From positions 142,564,766-142,628,765 of the forward strand of contig NC_037689.1 of NCBI RefSeq assembly GCF_003255815.1: a stretch of 64,000 nucleotides of DNA, given 5' to 3'. The DNA comes from Theropithecus gelada (taxonomy: Eukaryota; Chordata; Mammalia; Primates; Cercopithecidae). Below, piece after piece: positions 1 to 12,700 of this stretch. The position numbers and the translations under genes were made by a program. Numbering within the stretch: the first letter of the stretch is position 1; each line of letters opens with the position of its first letter. Under the pieces are notes generated by a model, which was not told the origin of the DNA, did not search any database, and saw nothing but the letters and a program-made list of their open reading frames with translations.

Positions 1-418
1 AGTTAAATAAAAATACAGGAGCAATTACAATTTTAGTTATTCGTAATTGTTGTTTGCTAAGTCTTAACATTGTCATTGATAAAATGAAAAAATAAAATAT
101 ACTAAATATCAATAGACAAAAACCAGTTTTCTTTTCTCCATCCAAATACTTAAATACCTAGCACTGATTTCCAGAACAAAATCCCCCAAATACCATCACT
201 GGAATAAATGAATATTCTTTCAAGTTGTCGGACCACAAGGTAAAAACAAAAAATCCCAATGCTTTTTTTCTTACTCTTTGATATGTACAATTGAAAGTAT
301 TTCTCATTGAAAACTAATATTTCCATCCAGCATGTGACATTAAAGCATTTTTCATATTAGGATGGTAAGAAATGATCACACTCTTTAGCCTTAGGCATTG
401 CAGAGGAAAAAAAAAAAC
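1..418. other. Unannotated AT-rich sequence left of the first L1
   Basis: No coding gene, RNA gene or repeat family is recognised here. It is not part of the tandem duplication, whose homology begins near 706. Short open frames around 314-575 belong to this AT-rich stretch and to the L1 5' UTR that follows, and they resemble no protein family I know. Confidence 0.5.
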
Positions 419-2344
419 TAAGGTGGGAGAGGCGGAGCAAGAAAAGCAGAACAGAAGGCTGCACAGATCAGCCCCCTCGCAAGGACACAAATTTAACAAC
501 TATCCACACAGAACGAAATACCTCCATAAGAACCCAAATCGGGGGAACTGTCATAGTACCTGGTTGTATCACTGAAAGAAGCGCTGAAGAGTCAGAAAAA
601 ACAGTCTGAAATCGCGGACCCCACCCCTTCCCTACCCTAGGCAGTGCAGTGTGCTGTAGAGGGCGTCTCCCGAAGCCGAAAGAGCAAGAGCACAGCAGTT
701 GTGAGACACTGAACTCAGCGCTGTCTCTTACAGGAGAAAGGAAAACCAGTCCAAACTCAGCTGACTCCCACCTCGGAAGGGAGCATTTAAACCACCTCTA
801 GCCAGAGGGAAATTTCCCATCCCAGTAATCAGCGGGGCTGTGGAGGGGTGCACATGACCTACCGAGATACCAGCTGGGGCAGCCAAGGGAGTGCTGGCAT
901 CGCCCCCGCCCTAGCCCCAGACTGCACAGCTAGCAGCTCCATAAAAGAGTCCTTCCTTCTGCTTGAGGACAGGAGATGGAATAGTGAGGAGCTCTTTTTT
1001 TCTTGCATCTTGAATACCAGCTCAGCCACAGCAGCACAGGGCACTGGTCAGGGTTGTGAAGCCCCTGCTCCAGGCACTAGCTCCTAAACAACATTTCTAG
1101 ACACACCCTTGGCCAGAAAGAAAGTTGCTACCACGGATGAAATGACCAAGCCCTGGCAGCATTCATCACCAGCTAACTGAATAGCCCTTGGTTCCTGAAT
1201 AAACAGCAGCAATACCCAGGTACTACATCAAGGACCTTGGGTGAACCTCTGAGACTTACCGGTTTCAGGTATCAGTATGGTAAGAGGGGAATAGGGTAAC
1301 AAGTGGGCTACTGGGGCCTCCAATTTCAGGACTTGACCATTTGACAGCAATTCTGGACCTGCCCGTGACCAGACAGGTGCCCACTGCCCTGAAGGGTGAG
1401 TCCCAGGCCTGGCAGCATTCACCATGAGCTGACTTAAAAACCCTGGGGACTTATGGGAGCATCAGTGGTAGTGTTGCCGTACTCTCCACGGCCTGTAGTA
1501 GGGGTGGCTACAGGGTGAGGCTCCCCTGCCTTTGAAAAACGGAAGGAACGGTGGGAAAAACTGCTTCTTGTGGTTTGAGTTGTGGTTTGAGTGCCAGCTC
1601 AGCTGTAGTACAATAGAACACTAGGTAGACTTCTAAGGTCTTTAACTCTAATTCCTGACTCTGGGATGGCATCTGTGAACCCACCTGGGCGAAATCACTG
1701 CCCTGAAAGCAAGGACACAGGCATGGCTAGCTTTGCCACCTGCTGATTATAGAGCCTCAGGGCTTTGAGAAAATATAGGCAGTAGATAGGGAGTGAATAC
1801 AGCAGACCTTGGGCAAGGCCCAGCTCTGTGTTGACTTCAGGTCTGACCCAGCACAGTCATAGTGTTGGTGGCGACAAGAGTGTCTGTGTCACTCCACCCC
1901 AAGCTTTAGGTGGCTCAGAAAATGGAGAGAGAGACACAAAGTTTGTCAGGGAGAAAGTAAGGGAAGAGAACAAGAGTCTCTGCCTGATAACCCAGAGATT
2001 TCTCCTGGACCTTTTCCAAGACTATCAAGGTGGTACCTCCAGAAGTATGCAAGAACTGAAGCATTACTCGGCTTGGGGTACCCACTAAAGCAGATACAGC
2101 TTAAAACAAAACCCCCAAGTCTTTGCAAATACCTGGAAAATATTCCCAAAAAGGATGGTTACGAACAAGCCCAGACAGTGAAGACTACAGTAAATACCTA
2201 AGTTTTTAAGGACCAGACACTGAAGAATATCTACTAGCATCAACACCATCCAGGAAAACATAACCTCATCAAATGAAGTAAATAAGCCACAGGGACCAAT
2301 TCTGGAGAAACAGATATGTGATCTTTCAAACAGAAAATTCAGAG

Positions 2345-2745
2345 GAGAAATGGGTTGAGTGTGGTGGTTCACGCCTGTAATCCCAAAACACTGGGAAGCT
2401 GAGAACCCAAAAAATGGGTTGGGTGTGGTGGTTCATGCCTGTAATCCCAACATTTTGGGAGGCCAAGACAGGTGGATCACCTGAAGTCAGGAGTTCAAGA
2501 CCAGCCTGACCAACATGGTGAAACCCCATTTCCACTAAAAATACAAAATTATCCACGCATAGTGACACATGCCTGTAATCCCAGCTACTGGGGAGGCTGA
2601 GGCCAGAGAATTGCTTGAACCCAGGAGATGGAGGTTGCAGGGAGCCGAGATCACACCATTGCAGTCCAGCATGGGCAACAAGAGTGAAACTCTGACTCAA
2701 AAAACAAAAAAACAAAACAAAACAAAACACAAAAACAAAAAAATA
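2345..2745 (+). mobile_element. Alu with a repeated left end
   Basis: An AluS-like element runs from about 2420 to 2745: left monomer, A-rich linker, right monomer, then an A-rich tail with 'aaacaaaaaaac' repeats. Just upstream, at 2350-2412, the first about 60 bases of the Alu occur a second time, joined by 'gagaacccaaaaaa'. Copy B has only one, shorter left end (about 28505), so the extra piece is either a local duplication in A or a loss in B. Confidence 0.85.
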
Positions 2746-4851
2746 ACAGCTGGGTTGATAAAACTCAAAGAAATTCAGTGTAACACAGAGAAGAATTCAG
2801 AATTCTATCAGATAAGTTAACAACAAGTTTCAAATAATTAAAATGAATCAAGCAGAAATTCTGGAGCTGAAAAATGCAAGCGATAGCCCGCAGAATCTCT
2901 CAAACTCTGTTAATAGCAGAATCAATCAAGCAGAAGATAGAATTAGTAAGCTTGAAGACAGGCTATTTGAAAATATACAGTCAGAAAAGACTAAAGAAAA
3001 ACGGAGAAGAAAGCAATGAAGCATGACTACAGAATTAGAAAATAGCTTCAAAAGGACAAATCTAAGAGTTATTGGCCTTAAGGAGGAGGCACAGAAACAT
3101 ATAGGAGTAGAAAGTTTCTTCAAAGAGATCATAATAGAGAACTTCCCAAACCTAGAGAAAGATATAAATATCCAAGTACAATAATGTTATAGAACACCAA
3201 GCAGACTTAACTCAAAGAAGGCTACTTCAAGTCATTTAATAATAAAATTCCCAAAAACCAAGGATAAAGAAGGGTTCCTAAAGCAGCAAGATAAGAGAAA
3301 CAAATAACATCCAATGGAGCTCCAATATGTCTGGCAGCAGACTTTTCAGTGGAAACCTTACAGGCCAGGAGACAGTGGCATGACATATTTAAAGTGCTGA
3401 AAGAAAAAAAGCTCTTTTACCTTAGAATAATATATCTGGGAAAAAAAAAATCCTTCAAACATGAAGGAGAAATAAAAATGGTCCCAGAGTAAGGAAAGCT
3501 GAGGGATTTCATCAACACCAGTCCTGTCCTACAAGAAATGTTACAAGGAGTATTTCAATCAGAAAGAAAAGGACGGTACTGAACAATAAGTAATCAACTG
3601 AAGGTACAAAACTCAGTGGTCATTGTAAGTACACAGAAAAACAGAGTATTATAACAAAGTAACTGTAGTGTGTAAACTACTCTTATTTTAAGTAGAAAGA
3701 CTAAAGGATGAACCAATCCAAAATAAAAAGCACAACTTTTCAAGACATAGTCAACACAATAAGATACGAATAGAAACAACAAAAAATTAAAAAGCGGTGG
3801 GACGAACTTAAGGTGCAGTTTTATTAGTTTTCTTTTTGTTTGCTGTTTGTTTATGCAGATAGTCCTAAACAAATATAAGATTAAAAATAATGGTTTATAA
3901 GATATTATTTGTAAGCCTCATGGTAACCTCAAACCAAAGAACATGCATTGTATACACAAAAAATAAAAGGCAAGGAAGTAAATCATATACCCACAGAAAA
4001 ATAATCTTCACTAAAAAAAGACAGGAAGGAAAGAAAGAAGGAAGATAAGATCAAAAAAAACATCTGAAAATAAAAATCAAAATACAGGAGTACGTTCTTA
4101 TCAATAATAACATTGAACATAAATGGGCTAAACTCTCCAATTAAAAGACAAAGGCTGGCTGAATGTATGAAAAAACAAGATACATTGATCTGTTGCCTAC
4201 TAGAAACACACTTTGCCTCTAAAGAGACACATAGACTGAAAAAAAAAAGGGATAGAAAAAGATACTCCATGGAATGAAAACCAAAAAAGAAGCAGGATTA
4301 GCTATATTCATAGCAGACAAAACAGACTTCAAGACAAAAATTGTAACAAGAAAAAAATAGTCACTATATAATAATGAAGGGATTGGTTCATCAAGAGGAT
4401 ATAACAACTTTACATATATGTGCACCCAACCCTGGAGCACCAAGGTATACAAAGGAAATATTATTAGAAGTAATGAGAGAGATAGGTCCCAACACCATAA
4501 TGGCTGGAGGCTTCAACACCCTACTTTCAGCATTGGACAGTTCTTCCAGACATAAAATCAACAAAGAAACATCATACTTAGTGTACGTTATAGACCCAAT
4601 GGATCTAACAGACATTTACAAAACATTTCTTCCAAGGACTGCAGAATACACTTTCTTTTACTCAGCACATGGATCCTTCTCAAGGATAGAATATGTTAGG
4701 TCATAAAACAACTTTTAAAACATTCAAACAAATTGAAATAATATCAAGCATCTTCTCTGACCACCAAAAAATAAAAAGGGAAATTAATAACAAGCAGAAT
4801 TTTGGAAATTATACAAATACATAGAAATTTTTTTTAAATGCTCCTGAATGA

Positions 4852-7800
4852 GCACCCAGATTCATAAAGCAAGTCCTTAGAGACTTACAAAGAGACTTAG
4901 ACTCCCATACAATAATAATGGGAGACTTCAACACTCCACTGTCAACATTAGACAGATCAACAAGACAGAAAGTTAACAAGGATATCCAGGAATTGAACTC
5001 ATCTCTGCAGCAAGCAGACCTAATAGACATCTATAGAACTCTCCACCCCAAATCAACAGAATAGACATTCTTCTCAGCACCACATCGTACTTACTCCAAA
5101 ATTGACCATATAATTGGAAGTAAAGCACTCCTCAGCAAATGTACAAGAACAGAAATTATAACAAACTGTCTCTCAGACCACAGTGCAATCAAACTAGAAC
5201 TCAGGACTAAGAAAGTCAATCAAAACCGCTCAACTACATGGAAACTGAACAACCTGCTCCTGAATGACTACTGGGTACATAACGAAATGAAGGCAGAAAT
5301 AAAGATGTTCTTTGAAACCAATGAGAACAAAGATACAACATACCAGAATCTCTGGGACACATTTAAAGCAGTGTGTAGAGGGAAATTTATAGCACTAAAT
5401 GCCCACAAGAGAAAGCAGGAAAGATCAAAAATTGACACTCTAACATCGCAATTAAAAGAACTAGAGAAGCAAGAGCAAACACATTCGAAAGCTAGCAGAA
5501 GGCTAGAAATAACTAAGATCAGAGCAGAACTGAAGGAGATAGAGACACAAAAAACCCTCCAAAAAATCAATGAATCCAGGAGTTGGTTTTTTGAAAAGAT
5601 CAACAAAATTGACAGACCACTAGCAAGACTAATAAAGAAGAAAAGAGAGAAGAATCAAATCGACGCAATTAAAAATGATAAAGGGGATATCACCACCGAC
5701 CCCACAGAAATACAAACTACCATCAGAGAATACTATAAACACCTCTATGCAAATAAACTGGAAAACCTAGAAGAAATGGATAATTTCCTGGACACTTACA
5801 CTCTTCCAAGACTAAACCAGGAAGAAGTTGAATCCCTGAATAGACCAATAGTAGGCTCTGAAATTGAGGCAATAATTAATAGCCTACCAACCAAAAAAAG
5901 TCCAGGACCAGATGGATTCACAGCTGAATTCTACCAGAGGTATAAGGAGGAGTTGGTACCATTCCTTCTGAAACTATTCCAATCAATAGAAAAAGAGGGA
6001 ATCCTCCCTAACTCATTTTATGAGGCCAACATCATCCTGATACCAAAGCCTGGCAGAGACACAACAAAAAAAGAGAATTTTAGACCAATATCCCTGATGA
6101 ACATCGATGCAAAAATCCTCAATAAAATACTGGCAAACCGGATTCAGCAACACATCAAAAAGCTTATCCACCATGATCAAGTGGGCTTCATCCCTGGGAT
6201 GCAAGGCTGGTTCAACATTCGCAAATCAATAAACATAATCCAGCATATAAACAGAACCAAAGACAAGAACCACATGATTATTTCAATAGATGCAGAAAAG
6301 GCTTTTGACAAAATTCAACAGCCCTTCATGCTAAAAACGCTCAATAAATTCGGTATTGATGGAACGTACCTCAAAATAATAAGAGCTATTTATGACAAAC
6401 CCACAGCCAATATCATACTGAATGGGCAAAAACTGGAAAAATTCCCTTTGAAAACTGGCACAAGATAGGGATGCCCTCTCTCACCACTCCTATTCAACAT
6501 AGTGTTGGAAGTTCTGGCTAGGGCAATTAGGCAAGAGAAAGAAATCAGGGGTATTCAGTTAGGAAAAGAAGAAGTCAAATTGTCCCTGTTTGCAGATGAC
6601 ATGATTGTATATTTAGAAAACCCCATTGTCTCAGCCCAAAATCTCCTTAAGCTGATAAGCAACTTCAGCAAAGTCTCAGGATACAAAATTAATGTGCAAA
6701 AATCACAAGCATTCTTATACACCAGTAACAGACAAACACAGAGCCAAATCATGAATGAACTTCCATTCACAATTGCTTCAAAGAGAATAAAATACCTAGG
6801 AATCCAACTTACAAGGGATGTAAAGGACCTCTTCAAGGAGAACTACAAACCACTGCTCAGTGAAATAAAAGAGGACACAAACAAATGGAAGAACATACCA
6901 TGCTCATGGATAGGAAGAATCAATATCGTGAAAATGGCCATACTGCCCAAGGTAATTTATAGATTCAATGCCATCCCCATCAAGCTACCAATGAGTTTCT
7001 TCACAGAATTGGAAAAAACTGCTTTAAAGTTCATATGGAACCAAAAAAGAGCCCGCATCTCCAAGACAATCCTAAGTCAAAAGAACAAAGCTGGAGGCAT
7101 CACGCTACCTGACTTCAAACTATACTACAAGGCTACAGTAACCAAAACAGCATGGTACTGGTACCAAAACAGAGATATAGACCAATGGAACAGAACAGAG
7201 TCCTCAGAAATAATACCACACATCTACAGCCATCTGATCTTTGACAAACCTGAGAAAAACAAGAAATGGGGAAAGGATTCCCTATTTAATAAATGGTGCT
7301 GGGAAAATTGGCTAGCCATAAGTAGAAAGCTGAAACTGGATCCTTTCCTTACTCCTTATACGAAAATTAATTCAAGATGGATTAGAGACTTAAATGTTAG
7401 ACCTAATACCATAAAAATCCTAGAGGAAAACCTAGGTACTACCATTCAGGACATAGGCATGGGCAAAGACTTCATGTCTAAAACACCAAAAGCAACGGCA
7501 GCAAAAGCTAAAATTGACAAATGGGATCTAATTAAACTAAAGAGCTTCTGCACAGCAAAAGAAACTACCATCAGAGTGAACAGGCAACCTACAGAATGGG
7601 AGAAAATTTTTGCAATCTACTCATCTGACAAAGGGCTAATATCCAGAACCTACAAAGAACTCAAACAAATTTACAAGAAAAAAACAAACAACCCCATCAA
7701 AAAGTGGGCAAAGGATATGAACAGACATTTCTCAAAAGAAGACATTCATACAGCCAACAGACATATGAAAAAATGCTCATCATCACTGGCCATCAGAGAA

Positions 7801-8545
7801 ATGCAAATCAAAACCACAATGAGATGCCATCTCACACCAGTTAGAATGGCGATCATTCAAAAGTCAGGAAACAACAGGTGCTGGAGAGGATGTGGAGAAA
7901 TAGGAACACTTTTACACTGTTGGTGGGATTGTAAACTAGTTCAAGCATTATGGAAAACAGTATGGCGATTCCTCAAGGATCTAGAACTAGATGTACCATA
8001 TGACCCAGCCATCCCATTACTGGGGATATACCCAAAGGATTATAAATTATGCTGCTATAAAGACACATGCACACGTATGTTTATTGCAGCACTATTCACA
8101 ATAGCAAAGACTTGGAATCAACCCAAATGTCCATCAGTGACAGATTGGATTAAGAAAATGTGGCACATATACACCATGGAATACTATGCAGCCATAAAAA
8201 AGGATGAGTTTGTGTCCTTTGTAGGGACATGGATGCAGCTGGAAACCATCATTCTCAGCAAACTATCACAAGAACAGAAAACCAAACACCGCATGTTCTC
8301 ACTCATAGGTGGGAACTGAACAATGAGATCACTTGGACTCGGGAAGGGGAACATCACACACCGGGGCCTATCATGGGGAGGGGGGAGGGGGGAGGGATTG
8401 CATTGGGAGTTATACCTGATGTAAATGACGAGTTGATGGGTGCAGCAGACCAACATGGCACAAGTATACATATGTAACAAACCTGCACGTTATGCACATG
8501 TACCCTACAACTTAAAGTATAATAATAATAAATAAATTAAAAAAA
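4852..8545 (+). mobile_element. Young 5'-truncated L1PA element, only in copy A
   Basis: The element starts inside the ORF2 endonuclease domain, ends in the L1 3' UTR with a G-rich 'ggggaggggggagggg' tract, and closes with 'aataataataaataaatt' and a short A tail. It is flanked by perfect 16-bp target-site duplications, 'aaatgctcctgaatga' at 4836-4851 and 8546-8561. The same 16 bp occur once, without insertion, in copy B at 30903-30918. It therefore entered after the A/B duplication, or was never on B's chromosome. The 3' UTR resembles Old World monkey L1 lineages, by memory rather than by search. Confidence 0.95.
4853..8319 (+). pseudogene. L1 ORF2p remnant (endonuclease C-terminal part, RT, Cys-rich end)
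   Basis: ORF2p is the L1 endonuclease/reverse transcriptase. This copy lacks the start codon and the first part of the endonuclease. A large open frame spans 5287-6468 (393 aa) and continues in the same frame at 6502-8319 (605 aa). The break is a single in-frame TAG at 6466-6468, where the family normally reads Gln before GCPLSP. An earlier TAG lies near 5061 in the endonuclease region. The RT catalytic FADD motif is intact at 6589-6600, and the C-terminal cysteine-rich zone (CWRGCGEIGTLLHCWWDC) is present near 7890-7935. It is a dead insertion, but young by its low number of stops. Confidence 0.92.
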
Positions 8546-11500
8546 AAATGCTCCTGAATGACCCATAGGTCAATGAAGAAATTAAAAAGTAAATTGAAAA
8601 ATTTCTCAAAATAAATGATAACGGAAACACAACACACCAAAACCTATGGGATACAGCAAAAGCAGTAATAAGAGGGAAGTTTATAGCTATAAGTGTCTAC
8701 GTTAATAAAGAGGAACAACTGCAAATAAATAATCTTATGATGCATCTTAAAAAACTGGAAAAAGAAAATCCAACTGAACCCAAAATTAGTAGAAGAAAAG
8801 AAATAACAAAGATCAGAGCAGAAATAAATGAAAGTAAAATGAAGAAAATCAAAAGACTATCAATGAAACAAAAAGTTGGTTTCTTGAAAAGGTAAACAAA
8901 ATTGATAAACCTGTAGCCAGACTAAGTAAGGAAAAGGAGAGACGATGAGATAAATAAAATCCAAAATTAAAAGGAGACATTAGAGCTGATACTGCAGAAA
9001 TTCAAAGGATCATTAGTGGTGACTACAGGTAACTATATGTCAATAAATTGGAAAATCTCCCTGAGATGCATAAATTCTTACCCACACAACCAAGCAAGTT
9101 TGCATGAAGATATCCAAAACCTGAATAAACCAATATCATATAACGAGATAAAAGCTGTAATAAGCAGTCTCCCAGTAAAGGAAAGACTAGGACTTGATGG
9201 CTTCACTGTTAAATTTTACCATAAATTTAAAGAACTATTACCAATCCTACTCAAACTATTCCAAAAACTGGAGGAGAAGGAAATACTTTCAAAGTCACTC
9301 TAAAAGGCCTGTTTTGCCCTGATACCAAAATCGGACAAAGACACATTAGAGAAAAAAAAAAAAAAAAAAAAAAAAACCTACAGGCCAATATGTCTGATGG
9401 ATATTGATGGAGAAATCATCAACAAAATACCAGCAAATCAAATTAAACAATACATTAGAAAGATCATTCATCATGATCAAGTGGGATTTATTGCTGGGAT
9501 GCAAAAAAGGTTTCAACGGGTACAAATCAGCCAATGTGATTCATCATATCAACAGAATTAAGGCTAAAAATCATATGATCACTTCACTTGATGCTGAAAA
9601 GACATTTGATAAAATTCAAAATAACTTCATAGTAAGAATCCTGAAAAAAACTGGGTATAGAATGAACATACCTCAACATAATAAAAGCAATATATGTCAG
9701 ACCCACATCTAGTATCATACTGAACGGAAAAATGTGAAAGCCTTTTCTCTATGATCTGCAACATGACAAAGATGCCTACTTTCACCACTTGTATACAGTG
9801 GTAGAAGTTCTAACTAGAGTAATCAAACAAGAGAAAGAAATAAGCAGTATTCAAATTGGAATGGAAGAAGTCAAATGATCAGTGTTTGCAGATGATATGA
9901 TCTTATATTTGGAAAAACCTAAGGACTCCACCAAAAAACTCTCAGAACTCATAAACAAATTATATAAAGTTGCAGGACAGAAAATCAACATACAAAAATC
10001 TGTAGCGTTTCTATATGCCAACAGGGAACAACCTGAAAAATAAATTTAAAAAATCATTCCACCCACAATAGCCACACATAAAATTAAATACCTAGGAATT
10101 AACTTCACCAAAGAAGTGGACAAACTATATAATGAAAAGTACTGATGAAAGAAGTTGAAGATGACTCCAAAAAAATGGAAATATATTCCATGTTAATGCA
10201 CTGGAAGAATCAATAATTTATCATGTCCATACTACCCAAAGCAATCTACAGATTCAATTCAATCTCTATCAAAGTACCAATGAGATTCTTCATAGAAATA
10301 GAAAAACCAATCCTAAAATTTTTATGGAATCACAATAGATCCAGAATAGCTAAAGCTACCCTAAGCAAAAAGAACAAAACTGGAGGAACCACATTACCTA
10401 ACTTCAAACTATACTACAGAGCTATCTTAACCAGAACAGAATGATACTGGTGTAAAAACAGGCTTATAGACCAAAAGAACACAATAGTGAACAAATCTGC
10501 ATGCCTACAGAGAACTAATTTTTCAACAAAAGTACCAAGAACATAACTGGTTAATAGACAGTGTCTTCAATAAATGGTGCTGGGAAAACTGGATATCCAT
10601 ATTCAGAAGAATGAAACTAGACCCCTATCTACTGCTGTATAAGAAAATCAAATCTAAATAGATTAAAGACTTAAAACTAAGATCACAACCTGTGAAATTA
10701 TTACAAGAAAACACTGCGGAAAATCTCCAGGACATTGGTCTGCACAAAAATTTCTCGAGCAATATCTTACAAGCACAGACAACCAAATCAAACATGAAGA
10801 AATGAAATTACATCAAGTTAAAAAGCTTCTGTGAACTATTAATAAAGTGAAGAATCAACCCACAGGATGGGAGAAAGTATATGCAAACAAACCATATGAC
10901 AAGGGATTATTAACCAAAATATAGAAAGAGTTCAAGCAACTCTATGAGAAAAAAACCTCTAATAATCTTATCAAAAAATGGGCAAAAAATTTGAATAAAC
11001 ATTTCTCAAAGGAAGACATAAAAAGAGCAAACAGGAGTATGAAAAGGTGTGCAACATCATTGATCATCAGGGAAATGCAAATATAAAGTACAATGAGATA
11101 TCATCTCATCCCATTTAAAATGTTTTTTATTCAAAAGACAGGCAATAACAAATGATGGCGAGGATGTTGAGAAAATACAACCCTTCTACACTGTTGGTGG
11201 GAATATAAATTAATACAACCATAGTTTGAAGGTTCCTCAAAAACCTAAATAGAGCTACCATGTGATCCAACACACCTACTGTTGGGTATATACCAAAAAG
11301 AAAGGAATTCATTATGTTGAAAACATATCTGTACTCTCATGTTTGTTGCAGCACTGTTCACAATAGCTAAGAGTTGGAAGCAACCTAAATGTCCACCAAT
11401 AGATAAATGAAGAAAAAATGGGGTACATATACACAGTGGAGTACTATACAGCCATAAAAAGAATGAGATCTTGTCATTTGCAACCACATAGATGGGACTG

Positions 11501-12429
11501 GAGATCATTAGGCCAAGACAAGCAATACATGTTGGCATTTATTTGGGGGATCTAAATAACAAAACAATTTGACCTAATGTACATAGAGAGTAGTAGGATG
11601 GTGACCAGAAGATGCAATCTGTATTTAGGGGTTGGGGGAAAGGTGGAGAAAGTTATGAGTATAAAAAATAGAAAGAGTGAGTAAGACATACTATTTGATA
11701 ATACGACAGAGTGACTACAGCCAATAGTAACTTAATTGTACATTTCAAAATAACCAAAAGAAGATTATTTGTTTGTTTGTAACATAAAGGATAAATTCGT
11801 GTCGGGATTATTCTTTATTGCATGCATGTATCAAAACACCTCATGTACCCCATAAATATATGCACCTACTATGTACTCACAAAAATTAAAAATTAAAATT
11901 AAAAGACAAAACGTTAAAATGTTGAGCACTGTAGAAAATTTCTGTCTACTCAGACTGTTTGATTTTAAGGAATCAGTTTTATTTTCTGTCAGGCTGGACA
12001 TTACTTCAGAATATCTTTTCAATATGCCAGATATGAAATATACTCATGGGATGGCATTTTCTTCAACAAGTGAAGAATGAGGACCATGGTCTTTACATCT
12101 ATATGACTAGTCCAGTGCTTGAGATAGATTCTATTCTCTCTTTAGAGTGGCTGAGAGACTTGATGGTCTCTGTTTGGTAGCTTACTTCTGTCTAAAGAAT
12201 CCTATTTCTGGGCTAATTCTCCATATTAAGTCGCCTGCATTGTTCTTAGGTGCTAGTATTTTCCCAGTGGTAACAGAATCAGAGGGAAGAACCACAGTAG
12301 TTCAAGGTAGTACAGGCCCACCACACATAGTTTTACACTGTGGAGATGTGAATCTGTCTGGCTGGAATCATATTACCTAAAGTTTATAGGAATCGTAGTA
12401 TCTTTAAAAGTGAGAAGTATAGAATCGTA

Positions 12430-12700
12430 GCATATTTTTAAAAATGACATTGATCGTTCCAATTTACTCATTCTACAGCTGAGGGATCTGAAGCCTACAG
12501 AAGGTATGCAATTTACCCAGAGTCCCAGAAAGAATATGAGATTTAGGGCAGATTGAACTAGGTTTGAACACTGTTTCACAATTATTGAGTTACTGAGCTT
12601 CCTTGGGCCTCAATTTCCTCTCCAGTAAATCAGACCCCCATGATGATATCTACCTCCTGGGACTGTTGGGAGTACTGCACCTCGGCTAAACATCTTCCCT
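12430..12700. repeat. MIR fragments (both orientations)
   Basis: Text near 12460-12580 ('ctcattctacagctgaggga', 'cagattgaac') reads like a reverse MIR. Text at 12595-12680 ('gggcctcaatttcctctcc', 'tacctcctgggactgttg') reads like a forward MIR core. A further MIR-like end ('agagactggcatatagtaag') lies at 13180-13200. The same pieces recur in copy B at about 34825-35095 and 35578. Identification is by remembered consensus. Confidence 0.55.

Larger units (their letters stand above)
419..11905 (+). mobile_element. Old full-length-type L1 (L1PB/L1MA-like), interrupted
   Basis: The 5' UTR starts with 'gaggcggagcaaga'-type L1 sequence near 430 and continues to about 2750. Degraded ORF1 covers about 2850-3900. 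ORF2 begins near 4100, is cut at 4851 by a younger L1, resumes at 8562 and decays to about 11140. The 3' UTR ends in an A-rich 'aaaaattaaaaattaaaa' tail near 11905. Frames are broken many times and only scraps remain open, such as 4374-4706 (endonuclease region) and 10223-10444 (late reverse-transcriptase/C-terminal region). A run of about 24 A at 9350-9375 inside ORF2 is shared with copy B. An Alu lies in the 5' UTR/ORF1 interval. The subfamily name is from memory of 5' and 3' UTR character. Confidence 0.85.

Noticed and set aside
848..2372. Several 60-95 aa frames on both strands
   Set aside because: They fall in the 5' UTR of an old L1 and differ in frame integrity between copies A and B.
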